A DNA stretch of 64,000 nucleotides from Allobosea robiniae (GCF_900102525.1 NZ_FNBZ01000008.1:186001-250000); one strand, 5' to 3'; numbered from the stretch's first letter, positions 29,206 to 50,740 are shown. Translations and numbers: made by a program. The notes: generated by a model not told the origin, from the letters alone.

Positions 29206-29484
29206 TTACTTCCTCTTCGCCTTCTTGTCGGCAGCGTGGCCGTGGAAGGTGCGCGTCGGCGAGAACTCGCCGAACTTGTGGCCCACCATCTCCTCGGACA
29301 CGGACACCGGCACATGCTTGTGACCGTTGTAGACGCCGAACGTCAGACCGACGAACTGCGGCAGGATCGTGGAGCGACGGCTCCAGATCTTGATAACTTC
29401 ACTACGGCTCGAGGTCCTGGCGACCTCGGCCTTCTTCAGGAGGTATCCGTCGACGAACGGACCTTTCCAAAGCGAACGCGCCAT
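29206..29484 (-). CDS. rpsS: 30S ribosomal protein S19
   Basis: A 92-residue S19 of the head. It starts [20 protein letters not shown] and has the [20 protein letters not shown] region and an [11 protein letters not shown] end. Exact family length; eight bases from rplB. Confidence 0.97.
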   Translation of the reverse strand: MARSLWKGPFVDGYLLKKAEVARTSSRSEVIKIWSRRSTILPQFVGLTFGVYNGHKHVPVSVSEEMVGHKFGEFSPTRTFHGHAADKKAKRK

Positions 29485-29492
29485 GACGGACC

Positions 29493-30335
29493 TCAGTTCT
29501 TCTTCTTGCGGGCGTGACGGCTCGACACGATGAACGTATCGGTCCGCTTGTTCGAGCGGGTCTTCTTGCCCTTGGTCGGCAGACCCCAGGGCGTAACCGG
29601 ATGGCGACCACCCGACGTCCGGCCTTCACCACCACCATGCGGGTGGTCGACCGGGTTCATCGAGACGCCGCGGTTATGCGGACGGCGGCCGAGCCAGCGC
29701 GAGCGACCGGCCTTGCCGTCGTTCCGGTTCATGTGATCCGGGTTCGAGACGGCGCCGACCGTGGCGTAGCACTGGCCGGAGATCAGGCGCTGCTCGCCCG
29801 AGTTCAGGCGAACGATGACGTAGCCCTGGTCGCGGCCGACGATCTGGGCGTAGTTGCCGGCCGAACGGGCCAGAGCGCCACCCTTGCCGATCTTCAGCTC
29901 GACATTGTGGACGATCGTGCCGATCGGCAGCGAGCCCATCGGAGCCGCGTTGCCGGGCTTCACGTCGACCGAGTCACCGGCAACCACCGTGTCGCCGACA
30001 GCCAGGCGCTGCGGCGCCAGGATGTAGGCCTGCTCGCCGTCCTGATACTTGATCAGGGCGATGAAGGCGGTGCGGTTCGGATCGTATTCGAGCCGCTCGA
30101 CGGTCGCCGGGATGCCGGCCTTGCCGCGACGCTTGAAGTCGACGAGGCGCAGCGTGCGCTTGTGACCACCGCCGCGGAAGCGGACGGTGATGCGACCGGT
30201 GTTGTTGCGGCCGCCCGAGGACGAAAGGCCCTCGGTCAGCGCCTTGACCGGCTTGCCCTTGTAGAGCTCGCTGCGGTCGACGATCACGAGCTGGCGAAGG
30301 CTCGGCGTGATCGGCTTGAAATGTTTCAAAGCCAT
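29493..30335 (-). CDS. rplB: 50S ribosomal protein L2
   Basis: A 280-residue L2 near the peptidyl-transferase centre. It contains [20 protein letters not shown], the SH3-like middle domain, and the C-terminal [20 protein letters not shown] loop with the histidine implicated in peptidyl transfer. It starts 10 bases after rplW. Confidence 0.97.
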   Translation of the reverse strand: MALKHFKPITPSLRQLVIVDRSELYKGKPVKALTEGLSSSGGRNNTGRITVRFRGGGHKRTLRLVDFKRRGKAGIPATVERLEYDPNRTAFIALIKYQDGEQAYILAPQRLAVGDTVVAGDSVDVKPGNAAPMGSLPIGTIVHNVELKIGKGGALARSAGNYAQIVGRDQGYVIVRLNSGEQRLISGQCYATVGAVSNPDHMNRNDGKAGRSRWLGRRPHNRGVSMNPVDHPHGGGEGRTSGGRHPVTPWGLPTKGKKTRSNKRTDTFIVSSRHARKKKN

Positions 30336-30345
30336 GATGATTCCC

Positions 30346-30657
30346 TCACAGGCCCGTGGTCACGTCGATGGAGTGGCCCTCTTCGAGGGTCACGACCGCC
30401 TTCTTGACGTCCGAACGCTGGCCGGGACGGCCACGGAACATCTTGACCTTGCCCTCGGTGACGATCGTGTTGACGCTCTTGACCTTGACGTCGAAGAGCT
30501 TCTCGATCGCCGCCTTGATCTGCGGCTTCGTTGCGGTCTTGGCAACCTTGAAGACGACCTTGTTATGCTCCGAGAGCATCGTCGCCTTCTCGGTGATGAC
30601 CGGCGCCACGATCACATCGTAGTGGCGCGGGTCGAGGTTCTTGGCGGACTGGCTCAT
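30346..30657 (-). CDS. rplW: 50S ribosomal protein L23
   Basis: A 103-residue L23, the SRP and trigger-factor docking site at the tunnel exit. Family core: [35 protein letters not shown] and [18 protein letters not shown]. Its start overlaps the rplD stop (ATGA). Confidence 0.97.
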   Translation of the reverse strand: MSQSAKNLDPRHYDVIVAPVITEKATMLSEHNKVVFKVAKTATKPQIKAAIEKLFDVKVKSVNTIVTEGKVKMFRGRPGQRSDVKKAVVTLEEGHSIDVTTGL

Positions 30658-31274
30658 TTGAAGCGCGCCTCCAGCGCATCGACGGCCGCGCGCGTCAGGA
30701 CAAGCTTGTCGCGACGCAGGATGTCGTAAACGTTGATGCCCTGGACCGGCAGCACGTCGACGTTCGGGATCGAGCGAGCGGCCAGGCCGAAATTGGTGTC
30801 GATCTCGGCGCCGCCGATGATCAGCGCGCTCGACAGGTCGAGCTTGCCGAAATGGCCGAGCAGCACCTTGGTCTTCGGCTCGGAAAGCGTGGCATCGTCG
30901 ATCACGATGATGCCGGCATCCTTGGCCTTGGCCGAGAGAGCGTGACGCAGGGCCAGCGCACGGACCTTCTTGGGAAGATCATGACCGTGGTCGCGCAGGA
31001 CCGGGCCGAAGGCCTTGCCGCCGCCGCGGAACTGCGGAGCCGAAGCCGCGCCGTGGCGAGCGCCGCCGGTGCCCTTCTGCTTGTAGATCTTCTTGCGGGT
31101 GCGATCGACTTCCGAGCGGCCCTTGGACTTGTGAGTCCCGGCGCGGCGCTTGGCGAGCTGATAGCGGACCATGCGGGCGAGCAGATCGGCGCGCGGCTCT
31201 AGGCCGAACACCTCATCCGACAGCTCGACCGAACCGGCCGACTTGCCCTCAAGAGTGGTGATATCGAACTTCAT
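30654..31274 (-). CDS. rplD: 50S ribosomal protein L4
   Basis: A 206-residue L4. The extended loop [20 protein letters not shown] reaches into the tunnel, and the C-terminal helical domain has [20 protein letters not shown]. In E. coli L4 autoregulates S10. ATG at 31274 is better placed after GAGGAG than the GTG one codon earlier. It overlaps rplC by one base and rplW by four. Confidence 0.96.
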   Translation of the reverse strand: MKFDITTLEGKSAGSVELSDEVFGLEPRADLLARMVRYQLAKRRAGTHKSKGRSEVDRTRKKIYKQKGTGGARHGAASAPQFRGGGKAFGPVLRDHGHDLPKKVRALALRHALSAKAKDAGIIVIDDATLSEPKTKVLLGHFGKLDLSSALIIGGAEIDTNFGLAARSIPNVDVLPVQGINVYDILRRDKLVLTRAAVDALEARFK

Positions 31275-32002
31275 CACGCGTTCTCCTCAGCCTGGGCCGC
31301 AGGAGCCTCATCCGCCTTGGCCTCGCCGGAAACCTTGAACTTGCCCGGCAGCGGCGCATCCTTCGGCAGGGCGCGCTTGACGGCGTCACGGACATGGATC
31401 CAGCCGCCGGCGACGCCAGGAACGGCGCCCTCGACGAGGATCAGGCCGCGCTCGACGTCCGTCTGGACGACGCGCAGGTTCTGCGTGGTCACGCGCTCGG
31501 CACCGAGATGGCCCGGCATCTTCTTGTTCTTGAAGGTCTTGCCCGGGTCCTGACGGCCACCGGTCGAACCGATCGAACGATGCGAGACCGACACGCCGTG
31601 CGTGGCGCGCAGGCCGCCGAAGTTCCAGCGCTTCATACCGCCGGCGAAGCCCTTGCCGGTGGTGGTGCCGGAGACGTCGACGAACTGGCCGACGACGAAG
31701 TGGTCCGCGGTCAGCTCGGCGCCGACGGGGATCAGCGCGTCGTTGCTGACGCGGAACTCGACCACCTTGCGCTTCGGCTCGACCTTGGCGACCGCGAAAT
31801 GACCGCGCTCGGCCTTCGAGACATTCTTCACCTTCGCCGTGCCGGAGCCCAGCTGCACGGCCGCATAGCCGTTCTTCTCGATCGTGCGATGCGCGACGAC
31901 CTGGCAGTTGTCGAGCTTCAGCACGGTGACCGGGATGTGCTCGCCGGCATCCGTGAAGATGCGGGTCATCCCGACTTTCTGTGCAATCACACCGGAACGC
32001 AT
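31274..32002 (-). CDS. rplC: 50S ribosomal protein L3
   Basis: A 242-residue L3 initiating 50S assembly. It starts [16 protein letters not shown] and has the loop [20 protein letters not shown] that approaches the peptidyl-transferase centre, then [18 protein letters not shown]. The last 30 residues ([17 protein letters not shown]) are an acidic extension absent from E. coli L3. Confidence 0.97.
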   Translation of the reverse strand: MRSGVIAQKVGMTRIFTDAGEHIPVTVLKLDNCQVVAHRTIEKNGYAAVQLGSGTAKVKNVSKAERGHFAVAKVEPKRKVVEFRVSNDALIPVGAELTADHFVVGQFVDVSGTTTGKGFAGGMKRWNFGGLRATHGVSVSHRSIGSTGGRQDPGKTFKNKKMPGHLGAERVTTQNLRVVQTDVERGLILVEGAVPGVAGGWIHVRDAVKRALPKDAPLPGKFKVSGEAKADEAPAAQAEENA

Positions 32003-32071
32003 CGGTGCATACCTTCCTTTGGGGTCATGTCCATCCGGGGGAACCGGAAACAGAGGACCCGTTTAATCGGA

Positions 32072-32380
<309 letters not shown>

Positions 32381-32404
32381 GGTCTTAGTTCTCCGTGACG
32401 TGAG

Positions 32405-32434
32405 AAAAGGCAAAGGCCCCGAAGGGCCCCTGCC
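32405..32434 (-). terminator. Terminator after tuf copy 1
   Basis: On the minus strand GGCAGGGGCCC, a TTCG tetraloop and GGGCCTTTGCC pair over 11 bp with two G-U pairs, followed by TTTTC. It lies 16 bases after the tuf stop and 25 bases before the rpsJ start. Confidence 0.85.
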
Positions 32435-32449
32435 CCTCACGCAAACGCG

Positions 32450-33640
<1,191 letters not shown>

Positions 33641-33693
33641 CGTAGCCTCCGTCAGTCAAATCGTTGTTGCGTTAAAGCAGGTCGGGCTGGTGA

Positions 33694-35769
<2,076 letters not shown>

Positions 35770-35802
35770 GATCGTGCTCTATGTCTCGGGGCAGCGCGCC
35801 GC

Positions 35803-36276
<474 letters not shown>

Positions 36277-36346
36277 CTAGTCTCCGGTCAATCTGGAACG
36301 CTGCGGACCGGCTCGGATCGAACGACCCCGCCGGCCTGGCAGAAAA

Positions 36347-36718
36347 TTACTTGGGACGCTTGGCGCCGTACTTCGAACGGCGCTGCTTGCGGTTCTTGAC
36401 GCCCTGCGTGTCGAGCACACCGCGCAGGATGTGATAGCGCACGCCGGGAAGATCCTTGACGCGGCCGCCACGGATCATGACGACCGAGTGCTCCTGGAGG
36501 TTGTGACCCTCGCCGGGGATGTAGCCGATCACCTCGAAGCCATTGGTCAGACGAACCTTGGCAACCTTGCGGAGCGCCGAGTTCGGCTTCTTCGGGGTCG
36601 TCGTATAGACGCGCGTGCAAACGCCGCGCTTCTGCGGGCAATTCTCAAGCGCCGGGGCGGTGTTACGCGCCTTCACGGGCGACCGCGGCTTGCGAATGAG
36701 CTGGCTGATTGTCGGCAT
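36347..36718 (-). CDS. rpsL: 30S ribosomal protein S12
   Basis: A 123-residue S12 at the decoding centre. It starts [19 protein letters not shown]. The streptomycin-relevant segments [12 protein letters not shown] and [13 protein letters not shown] are wild type, so no resistance allele is visible. The ATG at 36718 is set by the conserved N-terminus. It opens the str operon, with a leader of more than 200 bases containing a hairpin and a candidate promoter. Confidence 0.97.
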   Translation of the reverse strand: MPTISQLIRKPRSPVKARNTAPALENCPQKRGVCTRVYTTTPKKPNSALRKVAKVRLTNGFEVIGYIPGEGHNLQEHSVVMIRGGRVKDLPGVRYHILRGVLDTQGVKNRKQRRSKYGAKRPK

Positions 36719-36931
36719 TCTGGCCTCTCGCCCCACTGAGCGTTTGGAAATTCCTGGTCAATCTCCCAGGTCGAGCAAAGCCATGGCATAAACGAAGCCG
36801 CGCCATCGGCGCCCATACAGGGGCCTCAGGCGCGTTCGCCAGCAGAGGAACACGGAACAAGTCCCGCGTTCATGCATCCTGCCATGTCGTCAATCGACGC
36901 TGGAATTCCGACGGAGTTTCGGTCGCGAAAC

Positions 36932-36956
36932 TCGCTCGCGAACCATGCGCGAGCGA
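36932..36956. other. Leader hairpin upstream of rpsL
   Basis: TCGCTCGC and GCGAGCGA are perfect 8-bp complements with a nine-base loop. They lie about 35 bases downstream of the candidate promoter, inside the predicted 5' leader. Confidence 0.4.
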
Positions 36957-36989
36957 CAAACGTGTCCGACAACCGTCGACAGTGGCGCG

Positions 36990-37018
36990 CTTATGACTCG
37001 AACGGAGATTCGCGTCAA
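36990..37018 (-). promoter_or_regulatory. Candidate promoter of the str operon
   Basis: Minus strand TTGACG (37018-37013), 17-base spacer, CATAAG (36995-36990). It lies about 270 bases upstream of rpsL. Confidence 0.5.
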
Positions 37019-37255
37019 CCCCGGATTGCGGCTCCAGGCGCGTTCACGCCTGCATTTCCGCCATCCATTAAGCGAATGACGGCTGCAAGCCGCATGCGGC
37101 CGCGCTGCCCAGCGCCGATCGACAGCATAGCCGCCCGAAACAGGGCGTAAAGTTCCTTCGATCTCGCCGACCGCACGATCCCCGGAAAAGAATCATCAGC
37201 CGGAGAGGACGCGCCCGGCTTGAACAGCGCCGCCGCTGACTGGCGTTGGCCCGAC

Positions 37256-37287
37256 CAAAAAGAAACGGCCGCCCGAGGGCGGCCGTT
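37256..37287 (-). terminator. Rho-independent terminator after rpoC
   Basis: On the minus strand AACGGCCGCC, a four-base loop and GGCGGCCGTT form a perfect 10-bp stem followed by TCTTTTTGG. It ends the rpoBC transcript 29 bases after the rpoC stop. Confidence 0.92.
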
Positions 37288-37315
37288 CGATGACGTGAGG
37301 CTTTCGCCGGACCGG

Positions 37316-41500
<4,185 letters not shown>

Positions 41501-41560
41501 CGCCTGTCTCCTCTAGCCGGCGGGGACGAAGGCCACCCTGCCCGGCTTCTGAAATCCGTG

Positions 41561-41584
41561 GCCGGCGGCATCAGCGCCGCCGGC
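41561..41584. repeat. Hairpin between rpoB and rpoC
   Basis: GCCGGCGGC and GCCGCCGGC form a perfect 9-bp stem around a six-base loop in the 109-base rpoB-rpoC spacer. No T-run follows, so a processing or stability role is more likely than termination. Confidence 0.5.
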
Positions 41585-41609
41585 ATGTACCCAAGGTTTG
41601 GTTAACGGC

Positions 41610-45761
<4,152 letters not shown>

Positions 45762-45855
45762 GTTGTTCCTCGCGTTCTTCGGGCCCGGCGGAGAACGCCA
45801 TGCCCAACCTTGACACATCCGCGCGCGTTCATCCGACGATGAACCGCTGTTGCAG

Positions 45856-45909
45856 ACGGCTGACCCGGAGGTCCCACCGAGCCGACGGCAAGGCCGCCGG
45901 GTCAGCCGT
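45856..45909 (-). other. Long perfect hairpin in rplL-rpoB spacer
   Basis: ACGGCTGACCCGG (45856-45868) and CCGGGTCAGCCGT (45897-45909) are a perfect 13-bp inverted repeat with a 28-base loop. In E. coli an RNase III site and an attenuator lie at this position between rplL and rpoB; equivalence here is inferred from location only. Confidence 0.6.
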
Positions 45910-45969
45910 TCGAGACAAATCGCACCGATCTGCCTCATCGATTCGCCGCCCCTTGCGGAAACGACGCGA

Positions 45970-46001
45970 CAGCCCCGGAGGCGTGGAGCGCCCCGGGACT
46001 G
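45970..46001 (-). other. Second hairpin in rplL-rpoB spacer
   Basis: On the minus strand CAGTCCCGGGGCG, a CTCCA loop and CGCCTCCGGGGCTG make a 13-bp stem with one bulge and one G-U pair. It starts about 40 bases after the rplL stop. The lack of a T-run suggests partial termination or processing rather than full stop. Confidence 0.55.
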
Positions 46002-46042
46002 CCTGTAGTATTAGAGATGGACCGGCGTCAGCCGGCCCAAGC

Positions 46043-46423
<381 letters not shown>

Positions 46424-46473
46424 GGTTTAACTTCCTGTCTTAAGAGGTTCGAACGATAAGGGTTTGCTGGCTA

Positions 46474-46989
46474 TCAAGCCGCATTCTTGTCGGCATAAGC
46501 CTGAACCACGCGAGCCAGCTTGCCGGCGGGCGCGTTCGTGAGCTGCGCGAGCTTCGTAGCCGGGGCCTGGATAAGGCCGATGAGCTTGGCGCGCATATCG
46601 TCGAGCGAGGGCATCGTGGCCAGGGCCTTGACACCATCGGGGTTCAGGGCGGTCGTGCCCATCGCGCCGCCCAGGATGACGAGCTTGTCGTTCTCCTTGG
46701 CGAAAGCGGTGGCGACCTTCGGCGCCGCGACCGGATCGTTTGAATAAGCGATCAGGGTGGGACCCGTCAGCAGGTTGCTGATGGACGCGACGTCGGTGCC
46801 TTCAAGAGCGATCTTGGCCAAGCGGTTCTTTGCGACCTTAACAGTGGCGCCATTCGCCTTCATCTCGCGACGAAGCTTCTGGAACTGGGCCACGGTCAAA
46901 CCCGCATAGTGGGCCACGACGACGACCGACGTGTTCGCAAACACATCGTTCAGCGACGCGACGGCATCTTTCTTTGCCGCTTTATCCAC
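46474..46989 (-). CDS. rplJ: 50S ribosomal protein L10
   Basis: A 171-residue L10 that anchors the L7/L12 stalk. Segments seen are [40 protein letters not shown] and the C-terminal helix that binds L7/L12 dimers. I choose the GTG at 46989 ([17 protein letters not shown]), with GGAG eight bases upstream; the open frame continues but loses similarity. L10-L7/L12 often represses its own leader, and a roughly 400-base leader is present here. Confidence 0.95.
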   Translation of the reverse strand: MDKAAKKDAVASLNDVFANTSVVVVAHYAGLTVAQFQKLRREMKANGATVKVAKNRLAKIALEGTDVASISNLLTGPTLIAYSNDPVAAPKVATAFAKENDKLVILGGAMGTTALNPDGVKALATMPSLDDMRAKLIGLIQAPATKLAQLTNAPAGKLARVVQAYADKNAA

Positions 46990-47403
46990 TGGGCTCTCTC
47001 CGGTAGGCGACAAGCTTTCGAAGGCTCGCCGCCGGTTGCAAATGCCGCTCTTCAGAACCCCGGTTGACACCGGCGCCCCGCAAAGCGACGCTTGGTGCCC
47101 TGTCCCCGCTCCCGACCCCTGAGGGTCACGATCGGGCGAGATGGTTCGAACCGTCTTGTCCGGATCTCGCGATCCGGGACTAAGCTCTTGCACCGTCTAT
47201 GCAGGCCTCTTGGCGAAATTATGCCCCCGGACGAATCCGGAGCGCACCTGCAGTCTCAGACAGGACTGGATGATTCCAAGCCTTGGAAATCGCTTTCCGC
47301 CGCTCAAATCACCCATTCTTCGGCGAAAACCGCCGAAAAACGCGAAACAGACCCCTTCGTGCCAGGCACGCCGGAGCCCCTTCACTCATGGAAACAGGCC
47401 TGC

Positions 47404-47432
47404 GTCATAGCGCCTTCGCCTGCTTCTGCCAA
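47404..47432 (-). promoter_or_regulatory. Candidate promoter of rplJL-rpoBC
   Basis: Minus strand TTGGCA (47432-47427), 17-base spacer, TATGAC (47409-47404). It is the best sigma-70-like match in the spacer and lies downstream of the palindrome cluster. Confidence 0.5.
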
Positions 47433-47436
47433 GTAG

Positions 47437-47462
47437 GCTCTTGACATCACGAAATCAAGAGC
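47437..47462. repeat. Inverted repeat GCTCTTGA/TCAAGAGC
   Basis: A perfect 8-bp inverted repeat with a 10-base loop, directly upstream of the candidate -35 of the rplJ promoter. Its position would suit an operator, or it may be part of the rplA transcript end. Confidence 0.4.
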
Positions 47463-47468
47463 AGGCGA

Positions 47469-47488
47469 GCGGCCGGCAATCCGGCCGC
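47469..47488. repeat. Inverted repeat GCGGCCGG/CCGGCCGC
   Basis: A perfect 8-bp stem with a CAAT loop, about 70 bases beyond the rplA stop. It has no T-run but could help terminate rplKA. Confidence 0.4.
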
Positions 47489-47505
47489 CCTCCCCTGGCA
47501 TCGGA

Positions 47506-47530
47506 CCGAAAAGTGGATTCCACTTTTCGG
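47506..47530. repeat. Palindrome AAAGTGG/CCACTTT family (family B)
   Basis: CCGAAAAGTGG and CCACTTTTCGG form a perfect 11-bp stem around ATT, 31 bases beyond the rplA stop. Same core as the repeat at 27078-27106. Confidence 0.75.
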
Positions 47531-47560
47531 ATAAATCCGATGGCCTGATCGATCAGCCGA

Positions 47561-48259
47561 TCAGGCGCCGGTGACGGTGTTCGGCTCGATCTTGACGCCG
47601 GGACCCATGGTCGACGACAGAGCGACGCGCTGGATATAGGTGCCCTTGGCGCCGGCGGGCTTCGCCTTGGCGACGGAGTCGACGAACGCCTTGATGTTCT
47701 CCGAGAGCTTCTCGGCCGAGAACGAGGCCTTGCCGACAGCCGCGTGGACGATACCGGCCTTCTCGACGCGGAACTCGACCGAACCGCCCTTCGAGGCGGC
47801 GACGGCGGAGGTCACGTCCATGGTGACGGTGCCGACGCGCGGGTTCGGCATCAGGCCGCGCGGGCCGAGCACCTTGCCGAGACGGCCGACCAGACCCATC
47901 ATGTCCGGGGTCGCGATGCAGCGATCGAAGTTGATCTCGCCCTTCTGGACGCTCTCGACCAGCTCCTCGGCGCCGACGATGTCGGCACCGGCAGCCTTGG
48001 CCTCGTCGGCCTTGGCGCCGCGGGCGAAGACGGCGACGCGCAGCGTGCGGCCCGAGCCGTTCGGCAGGTTGCAGACGCCGCGGACCATCTGGTCGGCGTG
48101 GCGCGGATCGACGCCGAGATTCATCGCGATCTCGACAGTCTCGTCGAACTTGGCGTTGGCGCGTTCCTTGATGAACGTGACAGCCTGGTCGAGCGAGTAC
48201 AGCTTGGTGCGGTCAATGCCTTCACGGCCCTTGACGACGCGCTTTCCGGTATGTGCCAT
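47561..48259 (-). CDS. rplA: 50S ribosomal protein L1
   Basis: A 232-residue L1 of the mobile E-site stalk. Segments include [20 protein letters not shown] and [13 protein letters not shown], and the C-terminus is of standard form. L1 represses rplKA in many bacteria by binding the leader; no target was modelled here. It lies 11 bases after rplK. Confidence 0.97.
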   Translation of the reverse strand: MAHTGKRVVKGREGIDRTKLYSLDQAVTFIKERANAKFDETVEIAMNLGVDPRHADQMVRGVCNLPNGSGRTLRVAVFARGAKADEAKAAGADIVGAEELVESVQKGEINFDRCIATPDMMGLVGRLGKVLGPRGLMPNPRVGTVTMDVTSAVAASKGGSVEFRVEKAGIVHAAVGKASFSAEKLSENIKAFVDSVAKAKPAGAKGTYIQRVALSSTMGPGVKIEPNTVTGA

Positions 48260-48270
48260 GATCGCCCCCC

Positions 48271-48702
48271 TCAGCCCACGACTTCCAGGCCCATCGAGCG
48301 GGCCGAGCCACGGATCATGGCCGAAGCCGATTCGACGGTGTCGCAGTTGAGATCGGCCATCTTCTTCTCGGCGATCTCGTTGATCTGCGCAGCGCTGACC
48401 TTGCCGACGTTGCCGCCGCGGCCCGGCGTCTTCGAGCCGGAGGTCAGGCCAGCGGCCTTCTTCAGCCAGTACGAGACCGGCGGCTGCTTCATCTCGAAGG
48501 TGAAGGAACGATCCGCATACGCGGTGATGATCACCGGGATGGGCATGCCCTTTTCCATCTGCTGGGTCTTCGCGTTGAAGGCCTTGCAGAATTCCATGAT
48601 GTTGAGGCCGCGCTGACCCAGCGCCGGACCGATCGGCGGCGACGGATTGGCCGCGCCCGCCGGAACCTGAAGCTTCACGTAACCCGTGATCTTCTTCGCC
48701 AT
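48271..48702 (-). CDS. rplK: 50S ribosomal protein L11
   Basis: A 143-residue L11 of the GTPase-associated centre. It starts [20 protein letters not shown] and has [20 protein letters not shown], the proline-containing thiostrepton-contact region. 210 bases separate it from nusG. Confidence 0.97.
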   Translation of the reverse strand: MAKKITGYVKLQVPAGAANPSPPIGPALGQRGLNIMEFCKAFNAKTQQMEKGMPIPVIITAYADRSFTFEMKQPPVSYWLKKAAGLTSGSKTPGRGGNVGKVSAAQINEIAEKKMADLNCDTVESASAMIRGSARSMGLEVVG

Positions 48703-48912
48703 GATGGCTGCTCCTGCCGTCCGCCCCGATGCCTATCCGGAACGACGACGACCCCGCCTGCCGATGCTCTTCATCGGGGCCGGGGTGGTTGCAGTGCGTG
48801 GTGCGGCGCCTGTGATCCGGCTGGCGACCGGCACGCCTCCCACGCGGTTGAGGCGCGCCCTATGACACAGGGCGGCGCCGAAGGGAAGCCCCGAAAGGCT
48901 TCCCGATCAGGA

Positions 48913-49446
48913 TCAGAGCTTCTCGACCTGACCGTATTCGAGTTCCACGGGGGTCGCACGACCGAAGATCGAGACCGCGACCTTGAGGCGGGCACGGGCG
49001 TGATCGACATCCTCGACGACGCCGTTGAACGAAGCGAACGGCCCGTCCGCGACCTTGACCTGCTCGCCGACCTCGAAAACGATCGTCGGCTTCGGCCGCT
49101 CGACGCCCTCGGCCACCTGGCCCTTGATCCGCATCGCCTCGCTCTCGGGGATCGGCATGGGCTTGGCCTTGTCGGCGCCCAGGAAGCCGGTGACCTTCGG
49201 CGTGTTCTTGATGAGGTGGTAGACCTCGTCGGTCATCTCGCACTTCACCAGCACATAGCCGGGGAAGAACTTGCGCTCGGCCTCGACCTTGCGGCCGCGG
49301 CGAACCTCGACGACCTTCTCGGTCGGAACCAGAACCTCTTCGAACTTGTCGGCAAGGTTGCGCTGCGCGGCCTGGTCGCGGATCGACTGGGCGACCTTGT
49401 TCTCGAAGTTCGAATAGGCGTGGACGATATACCAGCGGGTGCTCAC
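48913..49446 (-). CDS. nusG: Transcription elongation/antitermination factor NusG
   Basis: A 177-residue NusG. The NGN domain (RWYIVHAYSNFENKVAQSIR) binds RNA polymerase, and the KOW domain (VKVADGPFASFNGVVEDVDH, around residues 125-145) binds S10 or Rho. The frame has no ATG at the conserved N-terminus, so I use GTG at 49446 (VSTRWYIV). It starts 14 bases after secE and is separated from rplK by 210 bases. Confidence 0.95.
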   Translation of the reverse strand: MSTRWYIVHAYSNFENKVAQSIRDQAAQRNLADKFEEVLVPTEKVVEVRRGRKVEAERKFFPGYVLVKCEMTDEVYHLIKNTPKVTGFLGADKAKPMPIPESEAMRIKGQVAEGVERPKPTIVFEVGEQVKVADGPFASFNGVVEDVDHARARLKVAVSIFGRATPVELEYGQVEKL

Positions 49447-49460
49447 GTTCGTAATTCCGT

Positions 49461-49655
49461 TCAACGGGCGCCGAGGACGAGGCCGAGCACCCAGCGGATG
49501 ACGGTGTCGGTGAAGAGGAAGAACAGGCTGGACAGGACCACCATGGCGAGCACGAGGCCCGTGGTGATCAGCGTCTCGCGGCGCGACGGCCAGGTGACCT
49601 TGGTCGCCTCCGAGCGCACGTCCTGCAGGAACTGGAAGGGATTGGATTTCGCCAT
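49461..49655 (-). CDS. secE: Preprotein translocase subunit SecE
   Basis: A 64-residue short SecE with one membrane helix (residues about 33-55, LITTGLVLAMVVLSSLFFLF) preceded by the family amphipathic stretch FLQDVRSEATKVTWPSRRET. It clamps SecY. The ATG at 49655 is set by MAKSNPF. A promoter-like site lies at 49767-49795. Confidence 0.95.
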   Translation of the reverse strand: MAKSNPFQFLQDVRSEATKVTWPSRRETLITTGLVLAMVVLSSLFFLFTDTVIRWVLGLVLGAR

Positions 49656-49766
49656 GAACCACCTCGGGTTCCGAGCCGGCCCGCGATCCCGCGCGACGCC
49701 GATTCGGCCGTCCTGAAACATTCGCGGCGCGGAACCCGGGGAGGGTCGCGCGCCGTCGTTGCAAGC

Positions 49767-49795
49767 CTCTTACATCGCTTGAGGCCTTTAGCCAA
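49767..49795 (-). promoter_or_regulatory. Candidate promoter of secE-nusG
   Basis: Minus strand TTGGCT (49795-49790), 17-base spacer, TAAGAG (49772-49767), 112 bases upstream of secE and just after the methyltransferase stop. Confidence 0.5.
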
Positions 49796-49816
49796 GACCC
49801 TTTCGGCTAGCCCCGC

Positions 49817-50548
49817 TCAGGCCCGGCTCGCAGCGATGAGGAGGAAGAAGGGCCGTTCACGCTCCTTCACCCAGCCCGGCTCGTTCGCGACCTGCTCCGG
49901 GCTCGGCGCCCATTCGACCAGCTTGTCCAGCCGAAAGCCGGCCCCCAGCAGCAGGTCGAGATAGGTCGCGATGGTGCGATGGCGCTTGACCACGCCTTCC
50001 GCCAGCCAGTTGCTGACCCGCCTGCCCTCGTCATGGTAGCCGTTGACCGGCCAGGCCGCGCGGCCATCGGCATCGACCAGCCATTCCTGCCGCACGGGCG
50101 CCGTCATGATCGGATGCTCGACCGAGCAGACCAACGCGCCGCCCGGCTTCAGTGCCGCATGCACGCGCCCGTACAGCCCGGCGAGATCGTCGATATAGTG
50201 GTAGGCGAGCGAGCTATAGGCGAGGTCGAAGGCATCGACCGGCGGCGCGTAATCTTCGAGGTCGGCGCGCTCGTAGGCGACGCGGGAATCATCCGTCTCG
50301 CGGCGCGCCCGCTCCAGCATCTTCGCGGAGACGTCGACGCCGAGCACGCTCGCAGCGCCCTCGCCCGCCGCGAAGCGGCTGAACCAGCCGAAGCCGCAGC
50401 CGAGATCGAGCACGCTCCTGCCGACCAACTCCGGCAGCATCGCGCAGAGCACCGGCCATTCCGGCGCGCCGTCCAATCCATGGACGGAACGCGCTAGCTG
50501 GCTGTAGCCCGCGAAGAAGGTCTCGTCGTCGTAGATGTTCTGGGTCAT
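49817..50548 (-). CDS. Class I SAM-dependent methyltransferase
   Basis: A 243-residue Rossmann methyltransferase. Motif I VLDLGCGFGWFSRFA (around residue 50) and the downstream acidic GVDVSAKMLERAR bind S-adenosylmethionine, and AYSSLAYHYIDD is the post-motif region. It resembles the UbiE/small-molecule group; the substrate is unknown. The ATG at 50548 (MTQNIYDDETFFAGY) is preferred to the longer frame. It lies between tRNA-Trp and secE, where many relatives have no gene. Confidence 0.85.
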   Translation of the reverse strand: MTQNIYDDETFFAGYSQLARSVHGLDGAPEWPVLCAMLPELVGRSVLDLGCGFGWFSRFAAGEGAASVLGVDVSAKMLERARRETDDSRVAYERADLEDYAPPVDAFDLAYSSLAYHYIDDLAGLYGRVHAALKPGGALVCSVEHPIMTAPVRQEWLVDADGRAAWPVNGYHDEGRRVSNWLAEGVVKRHRTIATYLDLLLGAGFRLDKLVEWAPSPEQVANEPGWVKERERPFFLLIAASRA

Positions 50549-50603
50549 GGATGCCTCGCCAACCTGCTTGGGCATCCGGGCTAGACGTCGCCAGCGGGAC
50601 GAC

Positions 50604-50679
<76 letters not shown>

Positions 50680-50691
50680 GCAGGTGGGCGT

Positions 50692-50720
50692 CATGTGCCC
50701 CAAGGCGCGGTGCATTTCAA
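50692..50720 (-). promoter_or_regulatory. Possible promoter of tRNA-Trp
   Basis: Minus strand TTGAAA (50720-50715), 17-base spacer, CACATG (50697-50692). The -10 is weak, but the distance of about 13 bases to the tRNA start fits a short leader. Confidence 0.3.
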
Positions 50721-50740
50721 GTCGAAATCGTTGATCATCC

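Larger units (their letters stand above)
36719..37255. other. rpoC-rpsL spacer, str operon leader
   Basis: A gene-free stretch of more than 500 bases. It contains the candidate str promoter at 36990-37018, a leader hairpin at 36932-36956, and leads on the rpoC side to the terminator at 37256-37287. I see no credible gene. Confidence 0.5.
46990..47560. other. rplA-rplJ spacer with L10 leader
   Basis: 571 bases with no credible gene. From rplA downwards it holds a family-B palindrome (47506-47530), two further perfect inverted repeats (47469-47488 and 47437-47462), a candidate promoter (47404-47432) and a leader of about 400 bases with a 7-bp hairpin at 47160-47177 (CCGGATC/GATCCGG). The leader is a candidate L10 autoregulatory region. 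Confidence 0.5.

Noticed and set aside
36347..36718. Streptomycin-resistance allele in rpsL
   Set aside because: The PKKPNS and GRVKDLPG residues are wild type.
36872..37150. Plus-strand frame of about 92 codons in the rpoC-rpsL spacer
   Set aside because: No ribosome-binding site or recognisable domain, and it overlaps the promoter and leader of the str operon.
47160..47177. rpoBC terminator
   Set aside because: The hairpin is upstream of rplJ and has no T-run, so it cannot be a transcript end of rpoBC.
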